Below are positions 47,699 through 55,383 of a DNA stretch of 64,000 nt, in pieces. Every line of letters begins with the position of its first letter. Position 1 is the stretch's first letter. This stretch comes from JAOUJD01 sp963811265. Its GTDB lineage: Bacteria > Pseudomonadota > Gammaproteobacteria > Burkholderiales > Burkholderiaceae_F. The DNA lies in contig CAWEQS010000019.1 of assembly GCA_963811265.1 (NCBI GenBank), positions 1 to 64,000 of the forward strand, read 5' to 3'. The notes beneath the pieces were generated by a model. It did no database searches and was not told where the DNA came from. It saw only the letters and a list, made by a program, of their open reading frames with translations. A program made the translations under genes and the position numbers.

Positions 47699-48343
47699 TC
47701 AGCTCGTCTTGGCGAGCCACGGCTGTTTCATCAGCCGTTCCCTCTCGAACGCCGCGATCTTGTCCTTGTGGCGCAGCGTCAGACCGATGTCGTCCAGGCC
47801 GTTGACCAGGCAGTACTTCCGGAACGGCGCGACATCGAAGTCGTGCTCGCGGCCGTCGGCCTCGATGACCTTCTGCCGCGGCAGGTCGACCGTGAGCCGG
47901 TAGCCTGGATGAGCCGCAACCTCGTGGAACAGGCGGTCGATCACGATTTCAGGCAGCACCACCGGCAGCAGGCCGTTCTTGGTGCAGTTGTTGAAGAAGA
48001 TGTCGGCGAAGCTGGGCGCGATCACCGCCCGGAAGCCGTACTGCTGCAATGCCCACGGCGCGTGCTCGCGCGAAGAGCCGCAGCCGAAGTTCTTGCGCGC
48101 GAGCAGGATGGTCGCCCCCTGGTAGCGCGGCTGGTTCAGCACGAAGTCCGGGTTCAGCGGCCGCTTCGAGTGATCCATGCCCGGCTCGCCGTGGTCCAGG
48201 TAGCGCCACTCGTCGAACAGGTTCGGGCCGAAACCGGTCCGCCTGATCGATTTCAGGAACTGCTTCGGGATGATCGCGTCCGTGTCGACGTTCGCGCGAT
48301 CCAGCGGCGCGACCAGCCCCTGATGAACGGTGAAGGCGTCCAG
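47699..48343 (-). CDS. leuD: 3-isopropylmalate dehydratase small subunit, no ATG present
   Basis: The full 214-residue LeuD reads in frame from a CTG at 48343: DAFTVHQGLVAPLDRANVDT, then NFGCGSSREHAPWAL and DDIGLTLRHKDKIAAFE. The first ATG, at 48178, would delete about 55 conserved residues. A GGGAG ribosome site sits five bases before CTG, and an in-frame TAG (the entericidin stop) lies three codons upstream. Either CTG is the start, or one base (the A of TTCATGGAC) is missing in this sequence. Confidence 0.93.
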   Translation of the reverse strand: MDAFTVHQGLVAPLDRANVDTDAIIPKQFLKSIRRTGFGPNLFDEWRYLDHGEPGMDHSKRPLNPDFVLNQPRYQGATILLARKNFGCGSSREHAPWALQQYGFRAVIAPSFADIFFNNCTKNGLLPVVLPEIVIDRLFHEVAAHPGYRLTVDLPRQKVIEADGREHDFDVAPFRKYCLVNGLDDIGLTLRHKDKIAAFERERLMKQPWLAKTS

Positions 48344-48352
48344 AACCGCTCC

Positions 48353-48502
48353 CTACATCTTCTTCTTGGTGTCCGTCGCGGCCTTGTCGACCGCGCCGCC
48401 GGCGGCCTCGATGTCCTTGCCCATGCCAGCCACCGTGTTGCAGCCCGTGGTCGCGAATGCAGCGACGAGAGCGGCGATCAGAACGACGAGCAGTTGCTTC
48501 AT
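48353..48502 (-). CDS. Entericidin-like small lipoprotein between leuC and leuD
   Basis: 49 codons: MKQLLVVLIAALVAAFATTG followed by the lipobox Cys (TTGC), then a short Gly/Ala/Lys tail ending TKKKM. This is the EcnA/EcnB lipoprotein family, found between leuC and leuD in many Burkholderiales. The ATG overlaps the leuC stop by four bases (ATGA) and uses the AGGAGA within the leuC end. The function here is unknown; relatives are antidote or toxin peptides or simple envelope lipoproteins. Confidence 0.85.
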   Translation of the reverse strand: MKQLLVVLIAALVAAFATTGCNTVAGMGKDIEAAGGAVDKAATDTKKKM

Positions 48503-49926
48503 TGGAGTCTCCTCACGTCAGCGAAATGCCCCTCGATCGCCGCTGCCGCGGCCATCGCGGGAGAAACCAGATGCGTGCGGCCGCCCGCGCCCTGGCGGCC
48601 CTCGAAATTGCGGTTGCTGGTCGAGGCGCAGCGTTCGCCCGGCTCGAGGCGGTCGGCGTTCATCGCGAGGCACATCGAGCAGCCCGGCTCGCGCCACTCG
48701 AAGCCCGCCGCCTTGAAGATCTCGTGCAGTCCTTCCTTCTCGGCCTGCGCCTTCACGAGGCCCGAGCCCGGCACGACCATCGCCAGTTTCACGCTCGACG
48801 CGACGCGCTTGCCCAGGCGCTTCACGACCCACGCGGCCTCGCGCAGGTCCTCGATGCGCGAGTTCGTGCACGAGCCGATGAAGACCTTGTCGACACGGAT
48901 CGCGGTGATCGGGGTCTTCGGCGCCAGGCCCATGTACTTGAGCGCGCGCTCGATGCCTTCGCGCTTGACGGGGTCCTTCTCCGCGTCGGGGTCGGGCACC
49001 TGGCCCTTCACCGACGTCACCATCTCCGGCGACGTGCCCCAGGTGACCTGAGGCTCGATCTCCTCCGCGCGCAGCTCGACGACGTGGTCGAAGCGCGCAC
49101 CGGGGTCCGAGCGCAACTGGCGCCACGCGGCGGCCGCCGGCTCGAACATCGCGCCTTCGGGCGAGAACGGCCGTCCGCGCACGTACTCGATCGTCTTCTC
49201 GTCCACCGCGACCAGGCCCGAACGGGCACCGGCCTCGATCGCCATGTTGCAGACGGTCATCCGGCCTTCCATCGACAGCGCCTCGATGGCGTCGCCGGCG
49301 AACTCGATCGCGTAGCCGGTGCCGCCCGCCGTGCCGATGCGGCCGATGATCGCGAGCACGATGTCCTTCGCGGTGCAGCCCGCCGGCAGCCTGCCGTCGA
49401 CGCGCACCAGCATGTTCTTCGCCTTCTTCATCAGCAGCGTCTGCGTGGCAAGCACGTGCTCGACCTCGCTGGTGCCAATGCCGAAAGCCAGCGCGCCGAA
49501 CGCCCCGTGGGTGCTGGTGTGCGAATCGCCGCAGACGACCGTCATGCCCGGCAGCGTTGCGCCCTGCTCCGGTCCCATCACGTGGACGATGCCCTGGCGC
49601 TTGTCGAGGAACGGGAAGTACGCCGCCGCCCCGAACTGCCTGATGTTGCTGTCGAGCTCGACGATCTGCTCCTTCGAGACCGGATCGGCGATACCCTCGT
49701 AGCCGCGGTCCCAGTCGGTCGTCGGCGTGTTGTGGTCGGCCGTCGCGACGACCGAACTGATGCGCCACGGCCTGCGGCCCGCGAGACGCAGCCCTTCGAA
49801 CGCCTGCGGGCTCGTCACTTCGTGGACCAGGTGCCGATCGATGTACAGGACCGTCGTCCCGTCTTCCTCGACGTGAACGACGTGATCGTCCCAGAGCTTG
49901 TCGTACAGTGTGCGCGCGGCGGCCAT
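48499..49926 (-). CDS. leuC: 3-isopropylmalate dehydratase large subunit
   Basis: 475 residues. It is an aconitase-type 4Fe-4S enzyme with cluster Cys in FIGSCTNSRIEDL and in GCSMCLAMN; GDSHTSTHGAFGALAFGIG is intact. It isomerises isopropylmalate with LeuD. The gene is divergent from the dioxygenase gene. In Burkholderiales as I know them it usually follows gltA; here that neighbour is absent. Confidence 0.98.
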   Translation of the reverse strand: MAAARTLYDKLWDDHVVHVEEDGTTVLYIDRHLVHEVTSPQAFEGLRLAGRRPWRISSVVATADHNTPTTDWDRGYEGIADPVSKEQIVELDSNIRQFGAAAYFPFLDKRQGIVHVMGPEQGATLPGMTVVCGDSHTSTHGAFGALAFGIGTSEVEHVLATQTLLMKKAKNMLVRVDGRLPAGCTAKDIVLAIIGRIGTAGGTGYAIEFAGDAIEALSMEGRMTVCNMAIEAGARSGLVAVDEKTIEYVRGRPFSPEGAMFEPAAAAWRQLRSDPGARFDHVVELRAEEIEPQVTWGTSPEMVTSVKGQVPDPDAEKDPVKREGIERALKYMGLAPKTPITAIRVDKVFIGSCTNSRIEDLREAAWVVKRLGKRVASSVKLAMVVPGSGLVKAQAEKEGLHEIFKAAGFEWREPGCSMCLAMNADRLEPGERCASTSNRNFEGRQGAGGRTHLVSPAMAAAAAIEGHFADVRRLQ

Positions 49927-49931
49927 GCCAG

Positions 49932-49959
49932 AAAAAACCGCGCCGGGAAAAGCCCGGCG
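49932..49959 (-). terminator. Terminator-like hairpin directly before leuC
   Basis: On the minus strand CGCCGGG, a five-base loop and CCCGGCG are followed by CGG and six T residues, ending five bases before the leuC ATG. A CATAAT (49969-49974) just upstream could be a -10 box. The hairpin may attenuate leuC or be the relic terminator of a former upstream gene such as gltA. No leader peptide rich in Leu codons was seen. Confidence 0.65.
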
Positions 49960-50062
49960 TCAGTGGCGATTATGCCATCCGGACGCGGCCGATCCGGAAC
50001 GCAACGCCCCGCGAACATGTCTCAGGCAGCAGGATGAGCGAGGAGTCCACATGAGCGCCGCC

Positions 50063-50147
50063 CGGCCGCTCCGAAGGCGCTCGCTCCCCCTGGGGGACGG
50101 CGCGCAGCGCCAAGGGGGCACGATGAGCGCGCAGCGCGGAGGGTGAC
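50063..50147 (+). repeat. GC-rich palindromic intergenic element
   Basis: Contains TCCCCCTGGGGGA (50085-50097), a perfect palindrome around one base, immediately followed by the hairpin GGCGCGCAGCGCC (50099-50111) and AAGGGGG. Elements of this form are, from memory, common in Burkholderiales intergenic regions. Only one copy lies in this window, so repetition is not shown here. It directly precedes the ribosome site of the dioxygenase gene. Confidence 0.5.
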
Positions 50148-50150
50148 CCA

Positions 50151-50822
50151 GTGAGCGAACGCCGGAACAATCGAAGCACGATGGAGCGCCGCCTGTTCGT
50201 CGCCGGCATCGCCGGTGCCGTCGCGCTTCCGCTCGCGCGCGCCCGGCCGACGGCCGGCGTCACGCCGGCGCAGACGCTCGGCCCCTTCTATCCCCGCCGC
50301 GCGTCCGAACGGCCGCGCGAAACCGATGCGGACCTGCTGCGCGTGGATGGAGATCGCGTGCGGACCCAGGGCATTCCGCTGTACTTCACCGGACGGGTCC
50401 TCGACCGGCGCGGCAGCCCGGTGGCCAACGCCGCGGTCGAGATCTGGCAGTGCGACGCCTTCGCTGTCTATCACCATCCGGACGGCGGCGCCGAGTCCCA
50501 ACGCGATCCGGACTTCCAGGGTTACGGAGTGGCCGCCACGGACGCCGGCGGTGCGTTCCACTTCCGCACGATCCGTCCGGTCGCCTACCCCGGACGCACG
50601 CCGCACATCCACGTCCGCGTGCAGGCCGCCGACGGGCGCGTGCTCGCCACGCAGCTCTACCTGCCGGACGATCCAGGCAATCGAACCGACTTCCTGTTCG
50701 CGCGACTGAACGCCGACGAGCAGGCCGCGCTGACGTTGCGCGTCGGCCCGCCCACGCCGGACGCGCACCCGCTCGCGCGCGCCACCCGGCAGACGGCGCG
50801 CGCCGACCTCGTCATCGCCTAG
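50151..50822 (+). CDS. Exported intradiol ring-cleavage dioxygenase-like protein
   Basis: 223 residues. A Tat-like leader (MERRLFVAGIAGAVALPLA) precedes the family core: TLGPFYPRR, EIWQCDAFAVYHHPDGG (Tyr ligand region) and YPGRTPHIHVRV (Tyr and two His ligands). The non-haem Fe(III) site looks intact. Substrate unknown. The start is GTG at 50151 with GGAGG eight bases upstream; ATG at 50181 is an alternative. The TAG stop is made by the left end of the inverted-repeat element at 50819-51090. Confidence 0.83.
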   Translation: MSERRNNRSTMERRLFVAGIAGAVALPLARARPTAGVTPAQTLGPFYPRRASERPRETDADLLRVDGDRVRTQGIPLYFTGRVLDRRGSPVANAAVEIWQCDAFAVYHHPDGGAESQRDPDFQGYGVAATDAGGAFHFRTIRPVAYPGRTPHIHVRVQAADGRVLATQLYLPDDPGNRTDFLFARLNADEQAALTLRVGPPTPDAHPLARATRQTARADLVIA

Positions 50823-51090
50823 GGCCTGTTAACGCTTGGCTCGCGCATGCGCCGGGCCTTGGCGGGCCGCGCGGCTAGGCGCGGCGACGAGACCATTGCT
50901 GATGCAAGGCGAGGAGCCGCAACGACGCTGCGCGGCCCGCCAAGGCCCGGCCCGCGGGGTGATCCTCCAGAACGCCCGCACTCGTCGTTGCGCCGCCTTG
51001 ACAGGGAGCCGCCCTGCCGGCGGCGGCGCGCCTAGATTGCGACCGTTCTGGAGGTCACGCATGTGCGATCCAAGCGTTAGCAGGCCCTAG
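50819..51090. mobile_element. 272-bp inverted-repeat element (MITE-like), no transposase
   Basis: Terminal inverted repeats of 26 bases (50819-50844 and 51065-51090) differ at two positions and begin CTAGGGCCTG; the shared inner part reads TAACGCTTGG. Inside, a perfect 22-bp inverted repeat links 50851-50872 with 50930-50951, and CCTCCAGAACG near 50964 pairs with CGTTCTGGAGG near 51047. There is no coding capacity. If TA is the duplicated target, the ends GGGCCTG/CAGGCCC would fit an IS630/Tc1-type non-autonomous element, but this is inference. The terminal TAGs are the stop codons of both convergent neighbours. Confidence 0.75.
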
Positions 51091-51914
51091 CGCGCCGCCG
51101 CCCGATAAAGCGGCATCACCTTCTGCGTGTAGACCTCGAGGTCCTGCAGGCGCGTTTCGTTGCTCGGGTGCGTCGATAGCCACTGTGGCGGAGCGCTGCC
51201 GCCGAGCTTGGCCATCTTCTGCCAGAGGGTCACCGCGGCGCGCGGGTCGTACCCCGCGCGCGCGGCGAGCTCGACGCCGATGCGGTCGGCCTCCTGCTCG
51301 GCCTCGCGGCTGTTCGGCAGCACGAACGCGGCCTGCGACACCGTGCCCGCGAGACTCGGGTCGATGCGGATGCCGGTGAAGATCTCCAGCGCGACGGCGC
51401 CGATCACCGTTCCGGTCTGCGTCGCCATCTGCCGGCTGATCCGCTCGCGCGCGTGCTCGCGCAGCGCATGCGCGATCTCGTGGCCCATCACCGCCGCGAG
51501 TTCGGCGTCGGTCAGGTCCAGGCGTTCGATCAGGCCGGTGTAGACAGCGATCTTGCCGCCCGGCATGCACCACGCGTTGACGTCCTTCGACGTCAGCACG
51601 TTGGTTTCCCACTTCCAGTTCAGCGCGTCCGGCCGGAACGCGCTGACGTGCGGGACCAGTCGCTGCGCCGTCGTCCGCACCCGCTGGACGTGCTGCGGAT
51701 TCTGGTTCAGCAGGCCCTTCTTCTGCGCCTGCGCAATCAACTGCGAATACTCCTGCGACGCCTGCTGCTCGATTTCCTTCGCGCTCACCAGCGAGGTCAT
51801 CGGCTGCTTGCGGTCGACGCCCACGACGCCGGCCTGGGTCGTCTGTTCCGACTGGCATCCGATCGCGAGCACCGACAACGCGCCGGCCGCGACGGCCGTC
51901 CTGATCCGATTCAT
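51087..51914 (-). CDS. M48 family metalloprotease, predicted lipoprotein
   Basis: 275 residues. Lipobox LAIGC at about residues 16-20 after a short signal. The zinc site is MGHEIAHALREHARE (HExxH), with the downstream EAEQEADRIGVELAARAGYD Glu ligand. It resembles the BepA/LoiP group that handles outer-membrane proteins. The ATG overlaps the stop of the upstream MFS gene by four bases (ATGA). The stop TAG lies inside the right inverted repeat of the element at 50819-51090. Confidence 0.9.
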   Translation of the reverse strand: MNRIRTAVAAGALSVLAIGCQSEQTTQAGVVGVDRKQPMTSLVSAKEIEQQASQEYSQLIAQAQKKGLLNQNPQHVQRVRTTAQRLVPHVSAFRPDALNWKWETNVLTSKDVNAWCMPGGKIAVYTGLIERLDLTDAELAAVMGHEIAHALREHARERISRQMATQTGTVIGAVALEIFTGIRIDPSLAGTVSQAAFVLPNSREAEQEADRIGVELAARAGYDPRAAVTLWQKMAKLGGSAPPQWLSTHPSNETRLQDLEVYTQKVMPLYRAAAR

Positions 51915-53134
51915 CCGTTCACGCTCCCGTCGAGTTCGAGGTTCACCCTGTGCGGCTTCGTCCGGTCGCGATCGGCCCGCCGCATTCGCACCGCCGCCCA
52001 GAAACCGAGGACAGCGCCCCCGCTGCCGGCAACGAAGGCCCAGGACGGACCGAGGGCAGCCCACAGCCACGCCGCGACCAGGCTGCCCACCGTACCGCCG
52101 AGTCCGTACGCCATGCTGATGTAGAGGGCCTGGCCGCGCGCTGCCGCCTGTCCCGGGAACCAGCGCTGGATCGTCAATACCGAAGCGCTGTGGTGCACCG
52201 CGAACGTGACCGCGTGCATCGCCTGCGCCAGGACCAGGACCCACCACACCGTCGCCAGCTCAGCGATCAGCAGGAACCGGACCGCGGCGACCCCGAATGC
52301 GAAGGTCATCAGCGGGAACACGCCGAAGCGCGCGAACCACTTGCCCTGCGTGAGGAAGAACGCGATCTCGAGCACGACACTGACGACCCAGAACGCCCCG
52401 ATCGCGGTCTTGCTGTAGCCGAGCTGCGCGAGGTACAGCGAAAGATAGGTGTAGAGCGCGCCGTGCGCAAACACCATCAGGGCGGCCGACGCGAAGAACC
52501 AGCGGACGCGCGGCTCCCTGAGGCGCGCCCTCACCGACACGCGCTCGTGCGGCAGTTCGACGGCGTGCTGCTCGACCACGCCGGCCGACGCTCCAAGCAG
52601 CAGCAGCGCGAGCCCGATGCATACCCACAGCGCAGCCTGCATCCCGACGCGATCGAACAACGGGCCCGAGGCAAGCACGACCGCGACGAACGCCAGCGAA
52701 CCCATCACGCGCAGCCGGCCGTAACGGGTGGCCGCGTCGGCCTGCCCTCGCAGCTGCGCCGAGGCAAGAGCCTCGGCCACCGGCATCTGCGCCGTCTGGA
52801 AGAAGTTCACCAACGCCATCGCGCCGAACACGAAGCCGAAGCCGCCGGGGAAGAAGAGCAGCGCGAACGACACGACGAGCGCGAACGAGGTGGCGCGCAG
52901 GATGCGCGTTCGATGCCCCGAGCGGTCGGCCAGCCAGCCCCACAGGTTCGGCCCGACCATCCGCATCGCCTGCGCCATCGCCACCAGCAGGCCGATCTGC
53001 ACGGCCGTCAGGCCGCGGTGCTCGAAGTACAGCGGCATGTAAGGCGCGAGGATCCCGACCAGCGCGAAGTACGCGCCGAAGAACATCCCCAGCCGCCGAC
53101 CGGCGGGGTCGGGAGCCGCGGCGCGATTCGACAT
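51911..53134 (-). CDS. MFS transporter, HcaT/phenylpropionate-permease type
   Basis: 407 residues with about 12 membrane segments. It opens GMFFGAYFALVGILAPYMPL and has GLWLADRSGHR-like loop NLWGWLADRSGHRTR. The profile is that of the MFS_1-like (HcaT, nucleoside permease-like) group. Substrate unknown. The start overlaps the aroC stop by one base (TGATG), so it is likely translated with aroC. Confidence 0.83.
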   Translation of the reverse strand: MSNRAAAPDPAGRRLGMFFGAYFALVGILAPYMPLYFEHRGLTAVQIGLLVAMAQAMRMVGPNLWGWLADRSGHRTRILRATSFALVVSFALLFFPGGFGFVFGAMALVNFFQTAQMPVAEALASAQLRGQADAATRYGRLRVMGSLAFVAVVLASGPLFDRVGMQAALWVCIGLALLLLGASAGVVEQHAVELPHERVSVRARLREPRVRWFFASAALMVFAHGALYTYLSLYLAQLGYSKTAIGAFWVVSVVLEIAFFLTQGKWFARFGVFPLMTFAFGVAAVRFLLIAELATVWWVLVLAQAMHAVTFAVHHSASVLTIQRWFPGQAAARGQALYISMAYGLGGTVGSLVAAWLWAALGPSWAFVAGSGGAVLGFWAAVRMRRADRDRTKPHRVNLELDGSVNG

Positions 53135-54237
53135 CAGCTGGAGCGCGAGGCCGCCGGGATCGGCGGGACGTCGTGCCGCACGTCGGCGTTCTGCGCGCGA
53201 TGCAGCAGCACGTGGTCGATCAGCACCAGCGCCAGCATGGCCTCGGCGATCGGCGTGGCGCGGATGCCGACGCAGGGATCGTGGCGACCGTGCGTTTCGA
53301 CGACGGTCGGTTCGCCCGCGCGATCGATGGATCGCCGCGGCAGGCGGATGCTCGACGTCGGCTTGATCGCGATCGAGACCTCGATGTCCTGCCCGGTCGA
53401 GATGCCGCCGAGCACCCCGCCGGCGTGATTGGTGGCGAAACCGTCGGGCAGCAGCTCGTCGCCATGCTCCGAGCCCTTCTGCGTCACCGCGTTGAAGCCG
53501 GCGCCGATCTCGACGCCCTTGACCGCGTTGATGCCCATCATCGCGTACGCGATGTCGGCGTCGAGCTTGTCGTACAGCGGCGCCCCGAGACCGACCGGAA
53601 CTCCGCTCGCGGTGACGCGCAGCCGCGCGCCGACCGAGTCGCCGCTCCTGCGCAGCGCGTCCATGTACGCCTCGAGTTCGGCGACCGACCCCGCATCCGG
53701 CGCGAAGAACGGGTTGCCTTCGACGTCGTCCCAGCTCATGAAGGGAATGACGACCTCGCCGATCTGCTCCATGCAGCCGCGAATGCGCGTGCCGTGCGTC
53801 GCCTGCAGCCACTTCTTCGCCACCGCGCCGGCGGCGACCATCGGCGCCGTCAGGCGCGCCGACGAGCGGCCTCCGCCGCGCGGATCGCGCAGGCCGTACT
53901 TGCGCCAGTAGGTGTAGTCGGCGTGTCCCGGCCGGAACGTGTCGAGGAGGTTCTCGTAGTCCTTGCTGCGCTGGTCCGCGTTGCGGATGAGCAGCGCGAC
54001 GGGAGTGCCGGTCGTCACGCCTTCGTAGACGCCCGAGAGGATTTCGACCTCGTCGGGCTCGCGCCGCTGGGTGACGTGACGCGACGTCCCCGGCTTGCGA
54101 CGATCGAGGTCCGGCTGCAGGTCCGCCGCCGAAAGCGCCAGTCCCGGCGGGACGCCGTCGATCACGCAGCCGATCGCCGGCCCGTGCGACTCGCCGAAGT
54201 TGGTGACGCGGAAGAGATGGCCGAACGTGGACGACAT
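53134..54237 (-). CDS. aroC: Chorismate synthase
   Basis: 367 residues starting MSSTFGHLFRVTNFGESHGP. Further motifs: DLDRRKPGTSRHVTQRREPD, GGGRSSARLTAPMVAAGAVA and GGISTGQDIEVSIAIKPT. FMN-dependent last step of the shikimate pathway, feeding the trp genes in this window. The start at 54237 matches the family start; upstream in-frame codons are not conserved. Confidence 0.97.
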   Translation of the reverse strand: MSSTFGHLFRVTNFGESHGPAIGCVIDGVPPGLALSAADLQPDLDRRKPGTSRHVTQRREPDEVEILSGVYEGVTTGTPVALLIRNADQRSKDYENLLDTFRPGHADYTYWRKYGLRDPRGGGRSSARLTAPMVAAGAVAKKWLQATHGTRIRGCMEQIGEVVIPFMSWDDVEGNPFFAPDAGSVAELEAYMDALRRSGDSVGARLRVTASGVPVGLGAPLYDKLDADIAYAMMGINAVKGVEIGAGFNAVTQKGSEHGDELLPDGFATNHAGGVLGGISTGQDIEVSIAIKPTSSIRLPRRSIDRAGEPTVVETHGRHDPCVGIRATPIAEAMLALVLIDHVLLHRAQNADVRHDVPPIPAASRSS

Positions 54238-54274
54238 GGCGCGGGATTGTACGAGGGTCGCGCTGCGCCGCCCG

Positions 54275-55383
54275 CTAAAGGAAGCGCTCGGCAATCGGGA
54301 CGCTCGATGCGTGGCCGACATAGGCCAGGCTGGCATCGAGCCAGTCGATCGCCGTCTTCCGGCCGAGTTCGAACAGTTCCTTCAGGAACGCGGGACTCGT
54401 GTTCGTCTTGCTGGCCGCGCCGTACTTCCGCAGCTGCTCCTCGGCCTGGATCATGTGCATGTTGATCCGCTTGTACCTGTCCGGGTCGAGCTTGCGGTCC
54501 ATCAGCAGGCGCTCGACGAACGCAATCGCGCGCAGTTCGTGCAGCAGCGCGGTATTGAAGCTGATCTCGTTCACGCGCTCGATGATCTCCTGCGCGGTGT
54601 CGGGCACGTCGTCGCGCACCAGCGGGTTGATCTGCACGAGCAGCAGGTCCGACGTCCTGGTCGCATAGAACAGCGGGTAGAGGGACGGGTTGCCGACGTA
54701 GCCGCCGTCCCAGAAGAACTCCCTGTCGACCTCGACCGCGTGGAAGGCGAACGGCAGGGCCGCCGACGCCAGCAGCATGTCGAGTTCCAGTTCGTGTTCG
54801 CGAAACACGCGCGGGCGGCCGGTGCGCACGTTGGTCGCGCACACGAACAGGCGGAACGGCGGCTTCGCGCGCAGGGCTTCGAAGTCGACCAGCGGCTTGA
54901 GCACGTTGCGCAGCGGGTTGACGTCGAACGGGTTGAGCTGGTACGGCGAGAAGACCCGCGAGACGAGGTCGAACATCACCGCGGCCTGCTGGGTGCCGTA
55001 GGGGGGCGCAAACCAAGGCACCGGCGTCGGCAGCCCGAAGCCCGCCGGTCGGTCGCCGATCGCGGTCCAGAACTTCGAGAGGTGCTCGCGCGCCTTGGAC
55101 CGCGGGTCGGCGCCCTCCGCGAGCGCGCGCCGCCAGCCTTCCGCAAGCATCACGGCGTTCATCGCTCCGGCGCTTGCGCCCGAGATCCCTTCGAAGCCGA
55201 CGCGACCGTCCTCGAGCAGCGCGTCCAGCACGCCCCACGTGAAGGCGCCATGCGAGCCACCGCCCTGCAGCGCGAGGTTCACGACCGGGGCGCCGTTGCC
55301 GTTGCGCCGCCGCCCGCTGCCGCCGTTGCCCTCGCCGTTCGGCGCGCGCCGTTGCCACCATTACCCTTCGCTCGTGTTGCCAT
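54275..55383 (-). CDS. Patatin-like phospholipase, probable -1 indel near its N-terminus
   Basis: The core from 55282 (NLALQGGGSHGAFTWGVLDA) has the oxyanion GGG, the Ser nucleophile in GASAGAMNAVM and the Asp motif WDGGYVGNPSLYPL. Relatives start with a basic, Ala/Pro-rich leader before NLALQGGG. Such a leader (MATRAKGNGGNGARR..) reads in another frame from an ATG at 55383 that overlaps the upstream stop as TGATG. A missing base near 55295 would join them (about 369 residues). Without it, translation would start at the GTG at 55282. Predicted lipid acyl hydrolase. Confidence 0.82.

Noticed and set aside
50022..50768. Minus-strand frame opposite the dioxygenase gene
   Set aside because: Antisense shadow without family motifs; the dioxygenase on the + strand has a full iron-ligand set.
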